A stretch of 64,000 nt of DNA from NCBI RefSeq assembly GCF_001610895.1, contig NZ_CP011273.1:62001-126000 (forward strand), read 5' to 3'. The notes beneath the pieces were generated by a model. The model saw only the letters and a program-made list of their open reading frames with translations, made no database searches and was not told the DNA's origin. Positions 37,284-47,448 of this stretch are shown here, one piece after another; the stretch's first letter is position 1; every line of letters starts with the position of its first letter. The position numbers were made by a program, and so were the translations under genes. The stretch is from Planctomyces sp. SH-PL62 (GTDB taxonomy: Bacteria; Planctomycetota; Planctomycetia; Isosphaerales; Isosphaeraceae).

Positions 37284-38273
37284 TCACGCCTCGGCCTGTT
37301 TGGCGGCGGTCGCGCGCTTGCGGCGTTTGGGGGGCTCGGCGGGGGTCTTGCGACCGCCGGCGAGGGGCTCGGCTCCCCCTTCGAGGGGCTGGCCGGGGCG
37401 GGCGGCTTCGAGTCGCTTCTCGACGGCCGCGGCGTAGTCGTTGGAGAGTTCGAAGCCGAGGAAGCGGCGGTGGAGCTTCTTGGCGACGGTCAGGGTCGTG
37501 CCGCTGCCGGCGAAGGGGTCGAGGACCGTCTCGCCCGGGTTGGAGCAGGCGCGGACGACTCGGCCCAGGAGTTGTTCGGGCATCTGGCAGCCGTGCCACC
37601 CGGCGCGTTCCTTGAACGTGCCGCAGACGCGGGGGATGTACCAGGTATCCTCCATCGGGTCGAAGCCGGTGGTCATGTCCTGGGGGCGGAGGATCCAGGT
37701 GTCGTCGGGGAGCCGTCCCTTGGGGTTGGCGCGGGCGTCGGCGTAGACGAGTTGGCGGGCCGACGGGACGCGGACGTCCTCGTCGTTGAAGGTGAAACGT
37801 TTGGGGTCCTTCAAGAAGTAAAACAAGTGGGCGTGGCTGCGGGCGAATTTCCGTCGGCAGTGGACCCCAAACGTATAGTACCAAACCACCCAGCTCCGCA
37901 TGGTCAGGCCCAGCTCGCGGTGGAAGATCCACTTCATTTCGGCGGCGTATTCGTCGCCGATCGCGAGCCAGAACGTCCCGTCGGGCTTGAGCGCACGAAC
38001 GACTTCACGGCCCCAGCGCCTCGTCCAGTCGAGGTAGGCGTCGGTGTCGCGTTCGTCGTCGTAGACATCGTAATCATAGCCGATGTTGAAGGGGGGGTCG
38101 GCGAAAATCAGGTCGATCGAGCCCGTCTCGATTCGGGGCAACAGGTCCAGGCAGTCGCCCGGGTACAAACGGTCGAGTTCGAAGCCGACCGGGGCGGATT
38201 CGCTGGAATTCCGCGCGCCGAAGGTCGGCGCCTCCCCGTCGCTTCCGGAGGGCGTGATAACCGGTTTCCGCAT
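37284..38273 (-). CDS. DNA methyltransferase (beta-class, N4-cytosine or N6-adenine)
   Basis: SAM-dependent amino-methyltransferase of the N6_N4_Mtase type. The 329-residue product has the catalytic motif [12 protein letters not shown] (DPPF at 59-62) near its N-terminus and motif [11 protein letters not shown] near the C-terminus (about 251-260), the beta-class order. The C-terminal tail is lysine/arginine-rich ([13 protein letters not shown]). No restriction endonuclease is nearby, so it may be an orphan methylase. Start ATG lies 8 bases after the sigma-54 activator stop, giving a probable two-gene operon. Target sequence unknown. Confidence 0.92.
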   Translation of the reverse strand: MRKPVITPSGSDGEAPTFGARNSSESAPVGFELDRLYPGDCLDLLPRIETGSIDLIFADPPFNIGYDYDVYDDERDTDAYLDWTRRWGREVVRALKPDGTFWLAIGDEYAAEMKWIFHRELGLTMRSWVVWYYTFGVHCRRKFARSHAHLFYFLKDPKRFTFNDEDVRVPSARQLVYADARANPKGRLPDDTWILRPQDMTTGFDPMEDTWYIPRVCGTFKERAGWHGCQMPEQLLGRVVRACSNPGETVLDPFAGSGTTLTVAKKLHRRFLGFELSNDYAAAVEKRLEAARPGQPLEGGAEPLAGGRKTPAEPPKRRKRATAAKQAEA

Positions 38274-38281
38274 GGTCGGGC

Positions 38282-39487
38282 TCACTCGTCGTTGGGGAGG
38301 GGGGCGTCGCCGGTCCGGCCGCCGTCCGGGGCGTCGTCGCCGTCGCCGTTGGAGGGGCCGGCGGCGGGGGCGTTCTCGTCGATCCGATATTCCGAGAGCT
38401 TCTTGTGGAGCGTGTTGCGGTTGATCCCCAGCCGCGCGGCGGCCTTGATCTGGACCCGGTCGCAGGTCTGCAAGACCTGCTGGATCAGCTCGCGCTCGAC
38501 CTGGCCGACGACGCGGTCGTGCAGGTCGTTGGCGTTGGGCCCGGCGGAACGGATGCCCTGGCGGACCAGCTCCGACGTGAGGGAGGAGAAGTCGGCGCCC
38601 GAGCCGCCGCCTCGGTGGCGGATCGGCCGGGGCGCGGCCTCGCCTCGAAGCTGGGGGGGGAGGTGCTCGACCATCATCTCCGGGCCGTCCCCCAGGATGA
38701 CCGCCCGCTCCACGTAGTTCTGGAGTTCGCGGACGTTCCCCGGCCAGTCGTGCTCGCGGAGGCGTCGCATCGCCTCGGGGTGCACCCGTCGCATCTCGCG
38801 GCGGTTCTGCTCGGCGTACCGCTTGAGGAAGAAGAGGACCAGCAGCTCCACGTCGTCGCGACGCTCGCGCAGCGGGGGGAGGTGGATGGGGATGACGTTG
38901 AGGCGGTAATAGAGGTCCTCGCGGAAGCGGCCGGCGTCGATCTCGTCGAGGAGGTCGCGGTTGGTGGCCGCGATGATCCGGGTGTCCACCTTCCTGGTGT
39001 TGTTGTCGCCGACCCGCTCGAACTCCCCCTCCTGGAGCACGCGGAGGAGCTTCACCTGGAGCTTGGGCGAGGTGCTGTTGACCTCGTCCAGGAAGATGCT
39101 GCCGGTGTGGGCGGCCTCGAACCGGCCGGTGCGGTTGTCGACCGCGCCGGTGAACGACCCCTTCACGTGGCCGAACAGCTCGCTCTCCAGCAGGCTCTCG
39201 GTGAGCGCCCCGCAGTTGACACGGATGTAGGGGCCGGTGGAGCGCGGGCTGAGGTCGTGGATCGCCCGCGCGACCAGTTCCTTGCCCGTGCCGGTCTCGC
39301 CGACGATCAGGACGCAGGCCCGAGAGGGGGCGACCTGGCGGGTGGTCCGGTAGACCTCGCGCATCATCGGCCCCGCGCCCACGACCCCGGGGAGCGGGGC
39401 GTTCGGATCGAGGCCGGACCCCGGCCCCGTCCCGCGGGGCTCGGGTTTCAGCGGGCGACCGTAGCTCGGCCGGGTCTCGATGGGCAT
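38282..39487 (-). CDS. Sigma-54-dependent transcriptional activator without receiver domain
   Basis: AAA+ enhancer-binding protein that remodels sigma-54 RNA polymerase. The 401-residue product has a short N-terminal tail (about 30 residues) with no receiver, GAF or PAS domain, then Walker A GETGTGKE (63-70), the sigma-54 contact loop as GSFTGA (110-115, usually GAFTGA), Walker B IFLDEV and the arginine-finger region [16 protein letters not shown] Fis-type helix-turn-helix [18 protein letters not shown] lies near residues 355-380, followed by an acidic tail. It is directly upstream of the methyltransferase. Signal input must come from elsewhere or from its own level. Confidence 0.93.
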   Translation of the reverse strand: MPIETRPSYGRPLKPEPRGTGPGSGLDPNAPLPGVVGAGPMMREVYRTTRQVAPSRACVLIVGETGTGKELVARAIHDLSPRSTGPYIRVNCGALTESLLESELFGHVKGSFTGAVDNRTGRFEAAHTGSIFLDEVNSTSPKLQVKLLRVLQEGEFERVGDNNTRKVDTRIIAATNRDLLDEIDAGRFREDLYYRLNVIPIHLPPLRERRDDVELLVLFFLKRYAEQNRREMRRVHPEAMRRLREHDWPGNVRELQNYVERAVILGDGPEMMVEHLPPQLRGEAAPRPIRHRGGGSGADFSSLTSELVRQGIRSAGPNANDLHDRVVGQVERELIQQVLQTCDRVQIKAAARLGINRNTLHKKLSEYRIDENAPAAGPSNGDGDDAPDGGRTGDAPLPNDE

Positions 39488-39553
39488 GGGACGGGCGATT
39501 CCTGGTGGTGCGGTGTCCTGGTGCGGCGGCGCGGCGATCCGGCGTCGACCTCG

Positions 39554-41959
39554 TCAACCCGGAGGCGCGGCCTCCACCGGCGGCGGCGCGGGGATCGTCG
39601 ACGTCGGCGCGATCGGCGGCGCGGGGGGCGTCGCGGCCGCCGGGGCCGGCGTCGCCGGCTCGACGGTTTCGGCGGCGGGCGCCGCGGCCGGGGCCCAGGT
39701 GGGATCGGCGGCGGCCCCGCCGGGGACGAGGTTCGCGGGCCGCTGTTCGGACTCGCGGGAGGTGCGGCGGAGGGCCCCCAGGACCATGCCCAGGCCGGTG
39801 TGCAGGTCGGCGTCGTCCTCGGACTGGAAGGCGTGGCTCAGCTTGACCTCCTGGTCCGGGGCGAGCATGGGGCCGAACCGCTGGATGCTCCGGGCGAGGC
39901 GGCGGGCGCCGTCGCGCCGGAGGGCGGGGTCGCGAGAGCCGTCGAGGATCGCGTCGGCCAGGGCGCGCTGGGCCTGGGGCGACGGGATCTCGCCCAGCGT
40001 CTCGGCGATGGGCCCTTCCACGCCGAACAGGCCGATCGCCGAGGAGAGCGTCTCCCGGGCGGCGGCCAGGTCGGGCGCGAACAGGCTGCGGGGGCGGGCG
40101 GCGATCCGGGCGAGGGTCTCCGCGGCGGCCTTCGCCTGCGACATCCGCTCCTCGTCGCTCAGCTTCGAGGGCCGCCCGCCGATCTGGCGCTCGAGGTCCT
40201 CGGGGGTGGCGGTGTAGACCACGAACTTGACGCCCGGGTAGTTCCGCGCCAGGTTCGGTCGGCGGGCTTCCAGGTCGCTGGGGCCGTAGACGAACAGCGG
40301 CAGGGGCGAGGTCCGCGCGTCGCTCCGCAGGATCGAGAGGATGTCGAGCAGGTCCCAGGAGCCGGAGGCGTGGTCGTGGGCGGTGAGGATCATCTCGACG
40401 TCGGCCGACTCGGTCGCGGACTGGAAGCCGCGCTCGCCGCTGGTCTCGACGTTCGCCTCATATCCCAGGCCCCGGAGCGCCCCGGCGACCTGCGCCCCCC
40501 GCGCCGGGTTGCCGTCGATCACGACGGCCCGGGGACGGCTCTGGTTCAGGAGGAACCGAGCCAGGGTGGGGACGACCCGGCTGGAACCGGGGAACGCCCG
40601 CGTCGGGCTGAGGTCGACGATGGCGCGGGCGGCGGCGAGCTGGAGCCGGCGGCCGGGGGCGGAGAGGGCCTCCACCAGCGGGTGCGGGCGTCCGTCCCGC
40701 GAGGGGAGGCTGGGATCGGCGACCTTGCCCAGGGCCTCGGCCGTGACGGCGGCCAGGTTGACGCGGCTGGTCGCGATCGCCCCCCGGAGGAGGTCGGCGA
40801 GGACCTCGGGGCCGGCGGCCAGGGCCTCGGCGTACGTCTCCTGGTCCTGGGCCGGGAAGTTGGCGAACCCGACCTTGTCGATGGCCCGCTCCAGCAGGAA
40901 GCCGAGTTGGACTACCTGCGCCCGGCGGTTCGCGGGCTCGAGCTGGAGCGCCTGGCCGGCGAGCTTGCCGCCGAAGATCCCCTCGACGTCCACCTGCCGG
41001 GCCACGACCGGGGCGGGTAGGCCCTGCGCCTCGTCCCAACGCCAGAGCAGGACGCGCTCGCCGGGCATCTCGTACTGGTGCCGGGCCAGGGATTCGGCGG
41101 CGTCGTCGAGCGTGTTGACGGGCGAGCGGGGCTGGTTCGCGAACGGCTTGCCGGTCAGCTTCTCGATCGCCAGGGCGGCCGCCGTCTTGACCGGGATCGG
41201 CGAGTCGGCCCAGGCGGCGGGGAAGGTCAGGAACGGCACCGCGCGGGAGTCGGCGAGGTCGCCCAGGATCCCCGCGACGTCGGCCGCCAGGAGGGGGTCG
41301 GGGCTGTCCAGGGCGGCGATCCAGGCCGGGACCGACGAGGTGTCGAGCCGGCCGGCGTTGTGGATGAGCCGCCCGCGCTCGGGGGCCGTCGGGCCGTACT
41401 TCTTGATCTCGGCCACGATCGCGGGGACGGCGAACGGCCCCGACTCGCGGAGCCTCGCCACGGCGTAATCCTGCTCTTCCTTCGAGGCCAGGAGGGCGGG
41501 GATGTAGCCGCGGATCCGCTCGGGGTCGGCGGTCATGCGGCGGGCGGCGGCGTTCAGCTTGTCGGTCAGGGGCTTGGCGAAAGGCTTGGTGGCCGGGTCG
41601 TCGTCGAGGCGGAGGAACGAGCCGGGGCCGTACTTGTCGCGGAGCTTCAGCAGGGTCGCGTCGTCGACCTCGGCCTGGGAGAAGGTCTCCAGGTAGGGGA
41701 CCGCCTGGCGGCCCTGGCCGGTCCGCGAGAGATAGTCGATCGCGCCCCAGAGCTCCTCGGGCGTCTTGGGCTGCTGGGCGAACAGCTCGGGGCCCGGGAT
41801 CTGGGCGTGTGCCAGCGGGAGGGCCGGACCGGCCGTCGACCAGCCGAGGGCGACGAGCGCCCCGGCCGCCAGCGCCCGCGATCGCGACGACGCGCGGGGC
41901 CTCCGCGACGGTCCCGTTTCCTCGGATCGGCCGATCGAGCGAACGATGTCTTGACGCAT
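39554..41959 (-). CDS. Exported HEAT-repeat protein with a degenerate receiver-like domain
   Basis: An 801-residue protein with a signal peptide ([18 protein letters not shown], cleavage near AHAQ). Residues about 60-450 contain HEAT-like helical repeats (for example [19 protein letters not shown]). Around 470-600 is a receiver-like fold: [47 protein letters not shown]. The phosphoacceptor Asp and terminal Lys positions are not conserved, so it is probably a pseudo-receiver. The C-terminus is a proline/alanine-rich tail. A related HEAT segment follows ([23 protein letters not shown]). Start is uncertain. Function unknown. Confidence 0.8.
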   Translation of the reverse strand: MRQDIVRSIGRSEETGPSRRPRASSRSRALAAGALVALGWSTAGPALPLAHAQIPGPELFAQQPKTPEELWGAIDYLSRTGQGRQAVPYLETFSQAEVDDATLLKLRDKYGPGSFLRLDDDPATKPFAKPLTDKLNAAARRMTADPERIRGYIPALLASKEEQDYAVARLRESGPFAVPAIVAEIKKYGPTAPERGRLIHNAGRLDTSSVPAWIAALDSPDPLLAADVAGILGDLADSRAVPFLTFPAAWADSPIPVKTAAALAIEKLTGKPFANQPRSPVNTLDDAAESLARHQYEMPGERVLLWRWDEAQGLPAPVVARQVDVEGIFGGKLAGQALQLEPANRRAQVVQLGFLLERAIDKVGFANFPAQDQETYAEALAAGPEVLADLLRGAIATSRVNLAAVTAEALGKVADPSLPSRDGRPHPLVEALSAPGRRLQLAAARAIVDLSPTRAFPGSSRVVPTLARFLLNQSRPRAVVIDGNPARGAQVAGALRGLGYEANVETSGERGFQSATESADVEMILTAHDHASGSWDLLDILSILRSDARTSPLPLFVYGPSDLEARRPNLARNYPGVKFVVYTATPEDLERQIGGRPSKLSDEERMSQAKAAAETLARIAARPRSLFAPDLAAARETLSSAIGLFGVEGPIAETLGEIPSPQAQRALADAILDGSRDPALRRDGARRLARSIQRFGPMLAPDQEVKLSHAFQSEDDADLHTGLGMVLGALRRTSRESEQRPANLVPGGAAADPTWAPAAAPAAETVEPATPAPAAATPPAPPIAPTSTIPAPPPVEAAPPG

Positions 41960-42132
41960 GACTGTGATCCGATGAGTTGATGTCCGGGACGCCCCGCCCC
42001 GCCCTGCTCCGCCTGGCCTTACTCCTCGGCTCCCCGCCTCCCGCCCTCGCTCCTTCGCGTCCTCGTCCGATCCCCGCGCGGCCTCGCGACCGCCGAGGGG
42101 CCCCCCGGCGGTCGTCCGCTCCGGTCTTCGTT

Positions 42133-43416
42133 TCAGACTTCAAGCTCCTGGGCCACCAGGTCGTCGAGCGTCTCGCGGCGGCGGACCAGCTTGGCCTGGT
42201 CGCCGTCGACGAGGACCTCGGCGGCGCGGGGGCGGGTGTTGTAGTTGGAGGCCATGACCATGCCGTAGGCGCCGGCCGAGAACGTCGCCAGGAGGTCGCC
42301 GCGGTCGAGGGGCGGCAGCGACCGGTCCTTGGCGAAGAAGTCGCCGCTCTCGCAGATCGGGCCGACGACGTCCCGGGGCTCGGCTCCGGGGATCTCGGCC
42401 TCGTAGTCGGTCGGGGGCGCGGGGAACCCTTCGGGCACCACGACCGGCCAGATCCGGTGGAACGACTCGTAAAGCGCCGGCCGGATCAGGTCGTTCATGG
42501 CGGCGTCCTGGATCAGGAACCGCTTGTCGCCCGACTGCTTGGTATATAACACACGGCTGACCAGCACGCCGGCGTTGCCGGCGATCACCCGCCCCGGCTC
42601 GATCGCCAGGCGGCACTTCGCGGCCTTGATCCCCGGCAGGATGGCCGCGGCGAACTCGCGGATCGGCCGGGCTTCCGACCCCTTGTAGGCGATCCCGTAG
42701 CCCCCCCCCATGTTGTACCAGGCGATCGGGTGGCCCATCGCCCGCAGCCTCTCGATCAGCTCCACCCCCTTACCGACCGCCTTCGCGTAGGGGTCGACCG
42801 AGGTGATCTGAGAGCCGATGTGCATGTGCATGCCGATCATCGACAGGCTCGGGATATCCTTTACGGTCCCCGCGATCCGCATCGCCCGATCGATATCCAA
42901 ACCGAACTTGGATTCCTTCTGCCCCGTCGACGTGTACCGATGGGTCTTCGGGTCCACGTCCGGGTTCACCCGCAGCGCGATCGGCGCGACCCGCCCCATC
43001 GACGCCGCCACCCGGGCGATCGACTCCAGCTCGGCCTCGCTCTCGACGTTGAACATCAGCACGCCGGCCTCGATCGCCTGGGCGATCTCCGGGTCGCTCT
43101 TGCCCACCCCCGCGAACACCGTCTTGCCGGGGTCGCCCCCCGCCTTGACCACCCGGAACAGCTCGCCGCCGGAGACCACGTCGAACCCGCTGCCGTGCCC
43201 GTTCAGGAGCTTCAGCACGCCGAGGTTCGAGTTCGCCTTCACCGAGTAGCAGACCAGCGGGTCGACCTCGGCGTAGGCCTCCTGCAACGACTTGAGCGCG
43301 TCGACGATCGCCCCCGCGCTATAAATGTACAGCGGCGTCCCGTACTCCTCCGCCAGCCTGGCGACCGGGACGGCTTCGCAATAGAGCTGATTTTCGCAGT
43401 ACTGGAAGGCTTCCAT
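42133..43416 (-). CDS. lysA: Diaminopimelate decarboxylase
   Basis: PLP enzyme making lysine from meso-diaminopimelate. The 427-residue product has the lysine-bearing PLP motif CYSVKANSN, GSGFDVVSGGEL, HMHIGSQ, the phosphate-binding EPGR and the active-site CESGDFF. Length is standard. It lies 136 bases after argH on the same strand and may share its transcript. Together with lysC in this window it covers both ends of lysine synthesis. Confidence 0.96.
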   Translation of the reverse strand: MEAFQYCENQLYCEAVPVARLAEEYGTPLYIYSAGAIVDALKSLQEAYAEVDPLVCYSVKANSNLGVLKLLNGHGSGFDVVSGGELFRVVKAGGDPGKTVFAGVGKSDPEIAQAIEAGVLMFNVESEAELESIARVAASMGRVAPIALRVNPDVDPKTHRYTSTGQKESKFGLDIDRAMRIAGTVKDIPSLSMIGMHMHIGSQITSVDPYAKAVGKGVELIERLRAMGHPIAWYNMGGGYGIAYKGSEARPIREFAAAILPGIKAAKCRLAIEPGRVIAGNAGVLVSRVLYTKQSGDKRFLIQDAAMNDLIRPALYESFHRIWPVVVPEGFPAPPTDYEAEIPGAEPRDVVGPICESGDFFAKDRSLPPLDRGDLLATFSAGAYGMVMASNYNTRPRAAEVLVDGDQAKLVRRRETLDDLVAQELEV

Positions 43417-43507
43417 GGGGCTTCGATCTTCAATAAGGGTGGGGAAGGTCGGGCGAGGACCGCCCGGTTCGTCGTCTGACTTGGGATCGCTCGACGTCGG
43501 CCTTCCT

Positions 43508-43539
43508 CGCCTTCTCCCCTTGTTGAAGGAGAAGGGGCG
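43508..43539. terminator. Hairpin between argH and lysA
   Basis: CGCCTTCTCC pairs with GGAGAAGGGGCG (two-base bulge) around CCTTGTTGAA. It resembles the other CTTCTCC/GGAGAAG repeat hairpins of this genome, and may act as an attenuator or partial terminator. No T-run follows. Confidence 0.4.
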
Positions 43540-43552
43540 ACCGACCTGCGGC

Positions 43553-44935
43553 CTACAGTTCCAGCTTCGTCTTCCACCGACCGAGCTGCGTCGCCACCTG
43601 GTCCGGGGCGGTCGAGCCGTAGGACTTGAACGCTCGGATCGCCGCCTCGACGCCCAGTAGGCCGCGGGCGTCGGGGCCGAGCTTGGGGGAGGCTTCGGCG
43701 AGGTCGGCGTCGGAAAGGTCGGCCAGGCGTTTCAGGCCCTGGCGCTCGCAGAGGCCGACGAGGCGGCCGATGACCTCGTGGGCGGTGCGCTGGGGGACGC
43801 CCTGGAGGATCAGGTGCTCCATCAGGGTCGTCGCGTCCAGGTAGCCTTCGTCGAGCCGTTCGCCGATCCGTTCGGGGCGGAGGTTCGCCCCCGAGACCAC
43901 CACGGCGGCCAGCTCGACGCAGGCCTCGACGGTGTCGAAGGCGTCGAACAGGGGGAGCTTGTCTTCCTGGAGGTCGCGGTTGTAGGCCAGCGGCAGGCCC
44001 TTGATGAGGACCAGCAAGGTCGTCAGCGAGCCGACGACGCGGGCCGAGCGGCCCCGGATCAGCTCCAGGACGTCCGGGTTCTTCTTCTGTGGCATGATGC
44101 TGGAGCCGGTGCAGATCGCGTCCGGCAGCGCCAGGAAGCCGAACTCCTGGGTGCTCCAGAGGATCCATTCCTCGGCCCAGCCGGCCAGGTGCTCGGCGAT
44201 CAGGGTCAGGGCGAAGACCGCCTCGATGGCGAAGTCGCGGTCGCTGGAGACGTCCAGGCTGTTCGCCGCGACCCCCTCGAAGCCCAGTTCGCGGGCCGTG
44301 AAGTCGCGGTCGATGGGGATGCTCGTCCCGGCCAGCGCCGCCGCGCCCAACGGCAGGACGTTCAACCGCTTGCGGCAGTCCGCCAGGCGGCCGCGGTCGC
44401 GTTCGAGCTTCTCGACGAAGGCCAGGAAGTAGTGCGGGGCCAGGACCGGCTGCGCCCGCTGCATGTGGGTGTAGCCGGGGAGGATCAGCCCTTCGTGCCG
44501 AACGGCTGACTCGACGAACGCCCGCTGGAGGTGGACCAGACCGGAATCGAGGCGGTCGATGGCGTCGCGGGTCCAGAGCTTGACGTCGGTCGAGACCTGA
44601 TCGTTGCGGCTGCGGCCGGTGTGGAGCTTGCGGCCGAGGTCCCCCAGCTTCTCGGTGAGGGCGGCCTCGATGTGCATGTGGACGTCTTCCCGCTCCAGGA
44701 CGAACGGGAACCGGCCTTCCTCGATCTCGGTCTGGATCTCGGAGAGGCCCTTGACGATGGCCTCGCACTCCGGGGCCGTCAGCAGGCCGACGTGGGCCAG
44801 CATCCGGGCGTGCGCCTGCGAGCCCAGGACGTCGTGACGGAAGAGCCGGCGGTCGAACGAGATCGACTCCGTGAACTCCTCCACCCGCCTGTCCGTCCCG
44901 GCCTCGAACCGCCCGCCCCAGGGCTTGCTCGCCAC
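43553..44935 (-). CDS. argH: Argininosuccinate lyase
   Basis: Splits argininosuccinate into arginine and fumarate, last step of the arginine pathway. The 460-residue product has KPWGGRF at the N-terminus, EDVHMHIEAALTEKLG, LHTGRSRNDQV, PGYTHMQRAQP and the fumarase/ASL signature GSSIMPQKKNPD. Length is standard. It is followed on the same strand by lysA. Confidence 0.97.
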   Translation of the reverse strand: MASKPWGGRFEAGTDRRVEEFTESISFDRRLFRHDVLGSQAHARMLAHVGLLTAPECEAIVKGLSEIQTEIEEGRFPFVLEREDVHMHIEAALTEKLGDLGRKLHTGRSRNDQVSTDVKLWTRDAIDRLDSGLVHLQRAFVESAVRHEGLILPGYTHMQRAQPVLAPHYFLAFVEKLERDRGRLADCRKRLNVLPLGAAALAGTSIPIDRDFTARELGFEGVAANSLDVSSDRDFAIEAVFALTLIAEHLAGWAEEWILWSTQEFGFLALPDAICTGSSIMPQKKNPDVLELIRGRSARVVGSLTTLLVLIKGLPLAYNRDLQEDKLPLFDAFDTVEACVELAAVVVSGANLRPERIGERLDEGYLDATTLMEHLILQGVPQRTAHEVIGRLVGLCERQGLKRLADLSDADLAEASPKLGPDARGLLGVEAAIRAFKSYGSTAPDQVATQLGRWKTKLEL

Positions 44936-45349
44936 GTCCCGCCCCCTTCGTCTGGTCGCGATGGTTCGTCCCGGCGCCTGCGCGCCGATTCAGCAATCCG
45001 AGCCCAAGTATAGGCAGCCGCCCCCAGGGATTCAATCGCCCCCACTCCTTGACGCGACCTCGACGCGAAGGGTTCGACGCGTCGTCGGGCTCGCGCGAGG
45101 GATTCGGCCTGGCGGGACGACATCGTGCGCGCATTGCAGACAGAGTCCTTACTCGGCGGTCAGGTTTTCGCGCCTGTTGCATTTTGCGCGACTCGCTGAC
45201 TCGCTCGGCCGCCGGTCGCTTTCGACTCAAAGAGTCGTCGCCAGGAGGATGATGCTGTTTCGGCGGGTGTCTGACATATGTAGAGTGAAGGTTGCCGCTC
45301 TGGATGGCCGACATTCTCCGCGCCGCCGCTGAATCACGGGAGGCCGATC
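44936..45349. other. Divergent intergenic region between argH and a small membrane protein gene
   Basis: About 410 bases. It should hold the argH promoter. A drop in GC around 45130-45300 is visible, with an ACATATGTAGAGTG patch near 45272 that could be part of a promoter for the downstream + strand gene. No operator or RNA feature was recognised. Confidence 0.35.
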
Positions 45350-45880
45350 ATGCTCGGGCCGGAATCAAGGTTCTCGATCAGGGGGATGCTCCTGGCTCTG
45401 GCCGTGACCGCCCTGCTCTTCGCGGCGTTGCGGAGCGGGGACGAGGTCCGCATGGTCTGGGAGGTGATCGGCGGCTGCTTGGGGATCGTCGCCTACTTGA
45501 GATATCGCGACCTGCTGGCCTGGCGGGCGTCGCAAGGGCTGGAGACCGGCCGAGGTCGGAAGGCGCGGGAGGCGTTCAAGGCGGTCGGGGTTGCGGTTCT
45601 GGTGGTGGGGCTGGCGGACTTCGCCTTCCTGGTGGGCTTCATCGTTTCGGATGGAATTAGGGGCCCGATCGTATTACCCGTCGCGATGGGCCTGATTCTC
45701 GCGATGCTGGTCGCGAGGTCGATGCGGAGCCACTTCTGGCTTCCGGGGGCGACGCGCTGGCGACGCCTGAGGATCTACCTGAAGCTCTGGCCGGTCGCCT
45801 GGATGTTGGTGGCGGTGATCGTGTCGACTGTGCTGGCGGTGATATTGCCGTTATTTCAGGCAGCTCATTCGGTACGTTGA
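45350..45880 (+). CDS. Small integral membrane protein, hypothetical
   Basis: A 176-residue protein with about five hydrophobic segments (for example GMLLALAVTALLFAALR, VAVLVVGLADFAFLVGFIV, PIVLPVAMGLILAMLVA, VAWMLVAVIVSTVLAVILPLF). GGGAGG lies 6 bases before the ATG, supporting translation. No family recognised. Confidence 0.7.
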   Translation: MLGPESRFSIRGMLLALAVTALLFAALRSGDEVRMVWEVIGGCLGIVAYLRYRDLLAWRASQGLETGRGRKAREAFKAVGVAVLVVGLADFAFLVGFIVSDGIRGPIVLPVAMGLILAMLVARSMRSHFWLPGATRWRRLRIYLKLWPVAWMLVAVIVSTVLAVILPLFQAAHSVR

Positions 45881-46041
45881 GCTCGGACGCTCGCATCGCC
45901 TGGCCCGGTGCGGAGGCCGGCCGCCCTCGTCACGATGGACGCTGTGCATATCCCGGGTCCCGGAAGTGGGAAAGACGCCATGGGCGGCCCGCCGTCCGCG
46001 CCCGGCCGCGGGAACCGCGATTCCGAGACCGCGCGCCAGGC

Positions 46042-46695
46042 TCAGGCCACGGATTCGTCAGGAGCCCGTTCGGCGACGAGTCGCGCCCGTCGATTCAGGA
46101 CGCGGTACTCCGGCAGGCTCGCCCGGAAGAAGGCGGCGGCGGACTGGTGGTTGAAGGGGGCGTGCAGGGCGTCGTCGGGGATCCAGACGCCCCCGACGAA
46201 CGCCTTGTGACGAAGCAGGAAGCCGTCGCGAAGCTCGACGGCCCCGCGGTAGAACGACCAGTCCTCGCTGGCTTCGGACTGAGGGGTCTGCACGATCAGA
46301 CGTTCCGGCGTGAACGTCAGCGCGACTTCCCGGCCCGCGACCCCATACTTGAGGTACAACCTCCGCAGCCGCCGTCGGAAGCCATAGAGGAACACCCAAA
46401 GGAGCCACGCCGACATGATCGTCAGGTAAAGTGCGATCATGACGCTCGCCCCCTCCCCCTCCCCTTCGCGCTTCGGGCCCGCGAATTCGGCGATGAACAG
46501 CCCGATCCCCGCCAGCAGCATCAGGTGCAACCCGACGAAGCCGACGAGCTTCAGGAGCGGCGACCCGTAGCCGGGGAACCGCGTCATCCACCAGGCGCGG
46601 CAGCCGGCGAGGAACGCCTCCTCCGTGAACCGATAGGAGGCCGTCCCGACCACCCGCGCGGGATCGGGGACGAACGGCGAGTCGAGGACGGCCAT
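46042..46695 (-). CDS. YcxB-like membrane protein
   Basis: A 217-residue protein with an N-terminal soluble segment, two membrane helices (LVGFVGLHLMLLAGIGLFIA and VMIALYLTIMSAWLLWVF) and a C-terminal domain like YcxB: LTFTPERLIVQT, WSFYRGAVELRDGFLL, VWIPDDAL. GGGAG precedes the ATG by about 10 bases. It lies 7 bases after its paralogue at 46703-47323, so both are from one duplication and one transcript. Biological role unknown. Confidence 0.72.
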   Translation of the reverse strand: MAVLDSPFVPDPARVVGTASYRFTEEAFLAGCRAWWMTRFPGYGSPLLKLVGFVGLHLMLLAGIGLFIAEFAGPKREGEGEGASVMIALYLTIMSAWLLWVFLYGFRRRLRRLYLKYGVAGREVALTFTPERLIVQTPQSEASEDWSFYRGAVELRDGFLLRHKAFVGGVWIPDDALHAPFNHQSAAAFFRASLPEYRVLNRRARLVAERAPDESVA

Positions 46696-46702
46696 CGGCG
46701 GA

Positions 46703-47323
46703 TTACTCCCGGGGCCTGACGGAGCGAGCGATCGTGCGGTAATTCGCGACCTTCGATCGCAGGAACGCCGCGACGGTTCGGGCGTCGAGGGGCGCGAGGA
46801 CTCCCCGCTTCGGGAGCCAGATCCCCAGCCCCGGCGGGTAGAGCAGCACGAAGCCGTCGCGCAGCTCGACGGCCCCCGTGAAGAGGTCCCAGGCGGTCCG
46901 CGCGTCCGACTTCTCGGTGTGGCTCAGCAAGCGATCCGTCGTGAGCGTCAGGTCCACCCGCAGGCCCGCGAGGGGGGAGTCGCGGAATCGCTTCCGCATC
47001 CGTCGCCCACGGCCGTAGAGCAAACGGTCGAGGAGCCAGCCCCCCGCGAGCACCAGCACCAGGCCCATGATCGCCGATCCCGCCGATCCCGGCCGCCCGC
47101 GGAAGTCCGTGCCGAGCCAGAGCAGCACGATCAGCAGGCCGAAAAGGAGCAGCACGTGGCCGAGAATCAGCAGCGGGAGTCGGATGATCCAGCCGTCGAA
47201 GGACTGCCCGTTCGCGATCAGCACGGCGCGCTTGGCGGCCGTGAACTCGACCTCGTTGAACCAGTACGAGACCCGCCCCACGACTTCCGGCGTCGACTCG
47301 ACTTGAGGGTCCGCTTCGTCCAT
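46703..47323 (-). CDS. YcxB-like membrane protein, paralogue
   Basis: Shares domain order with its downstream neighbour: RVSYWFNEVEF, membrane helices (LPLLILGHVLLLFGLLIVLL and AIMGLVLVLAGGWLLDRLL), then LTLTTDRLLSHT, WDLFTGAVELRDGFVLL and IWLPKRGV. The frame is open to a GTG at 47377; ATG at 47323 is preferred since it has a GAGG-type site at a workable distance and begins closer to the homologous region. Function unknown. Confidence 0.7.
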   Translation of the reverse strand: MDEADPQVESTPEVVGRVSYWFNEVEFTAAKRAVLIANGQSFDGWIIRLPLLILGHVLLLFGLLIVLLWLGTDFRGRPGSAGSAIMGLVLVLAGGWLLDRLLYGRGRRMRKRFRDSPLAGLRVDLTLTTDRLLSHTEKSDARTAWDLFTGAVELRDGFVLLYPPGLGIWLPKRGVLAPLDARTVAAFLRSKVANYRTIARSVRPRE

Positions 47324-47448
47324 GTCCCGAGCCGCCCCCTCAGGTCGCTTCTCCGGATTCGAGACGATCCGGCCCACGTCGGCATGATTGGATCACGCCG
47401 GGGGGCCGCCCGCAAGGGAGCCCCCCGACCAATCGCGACGCCGTCGGC

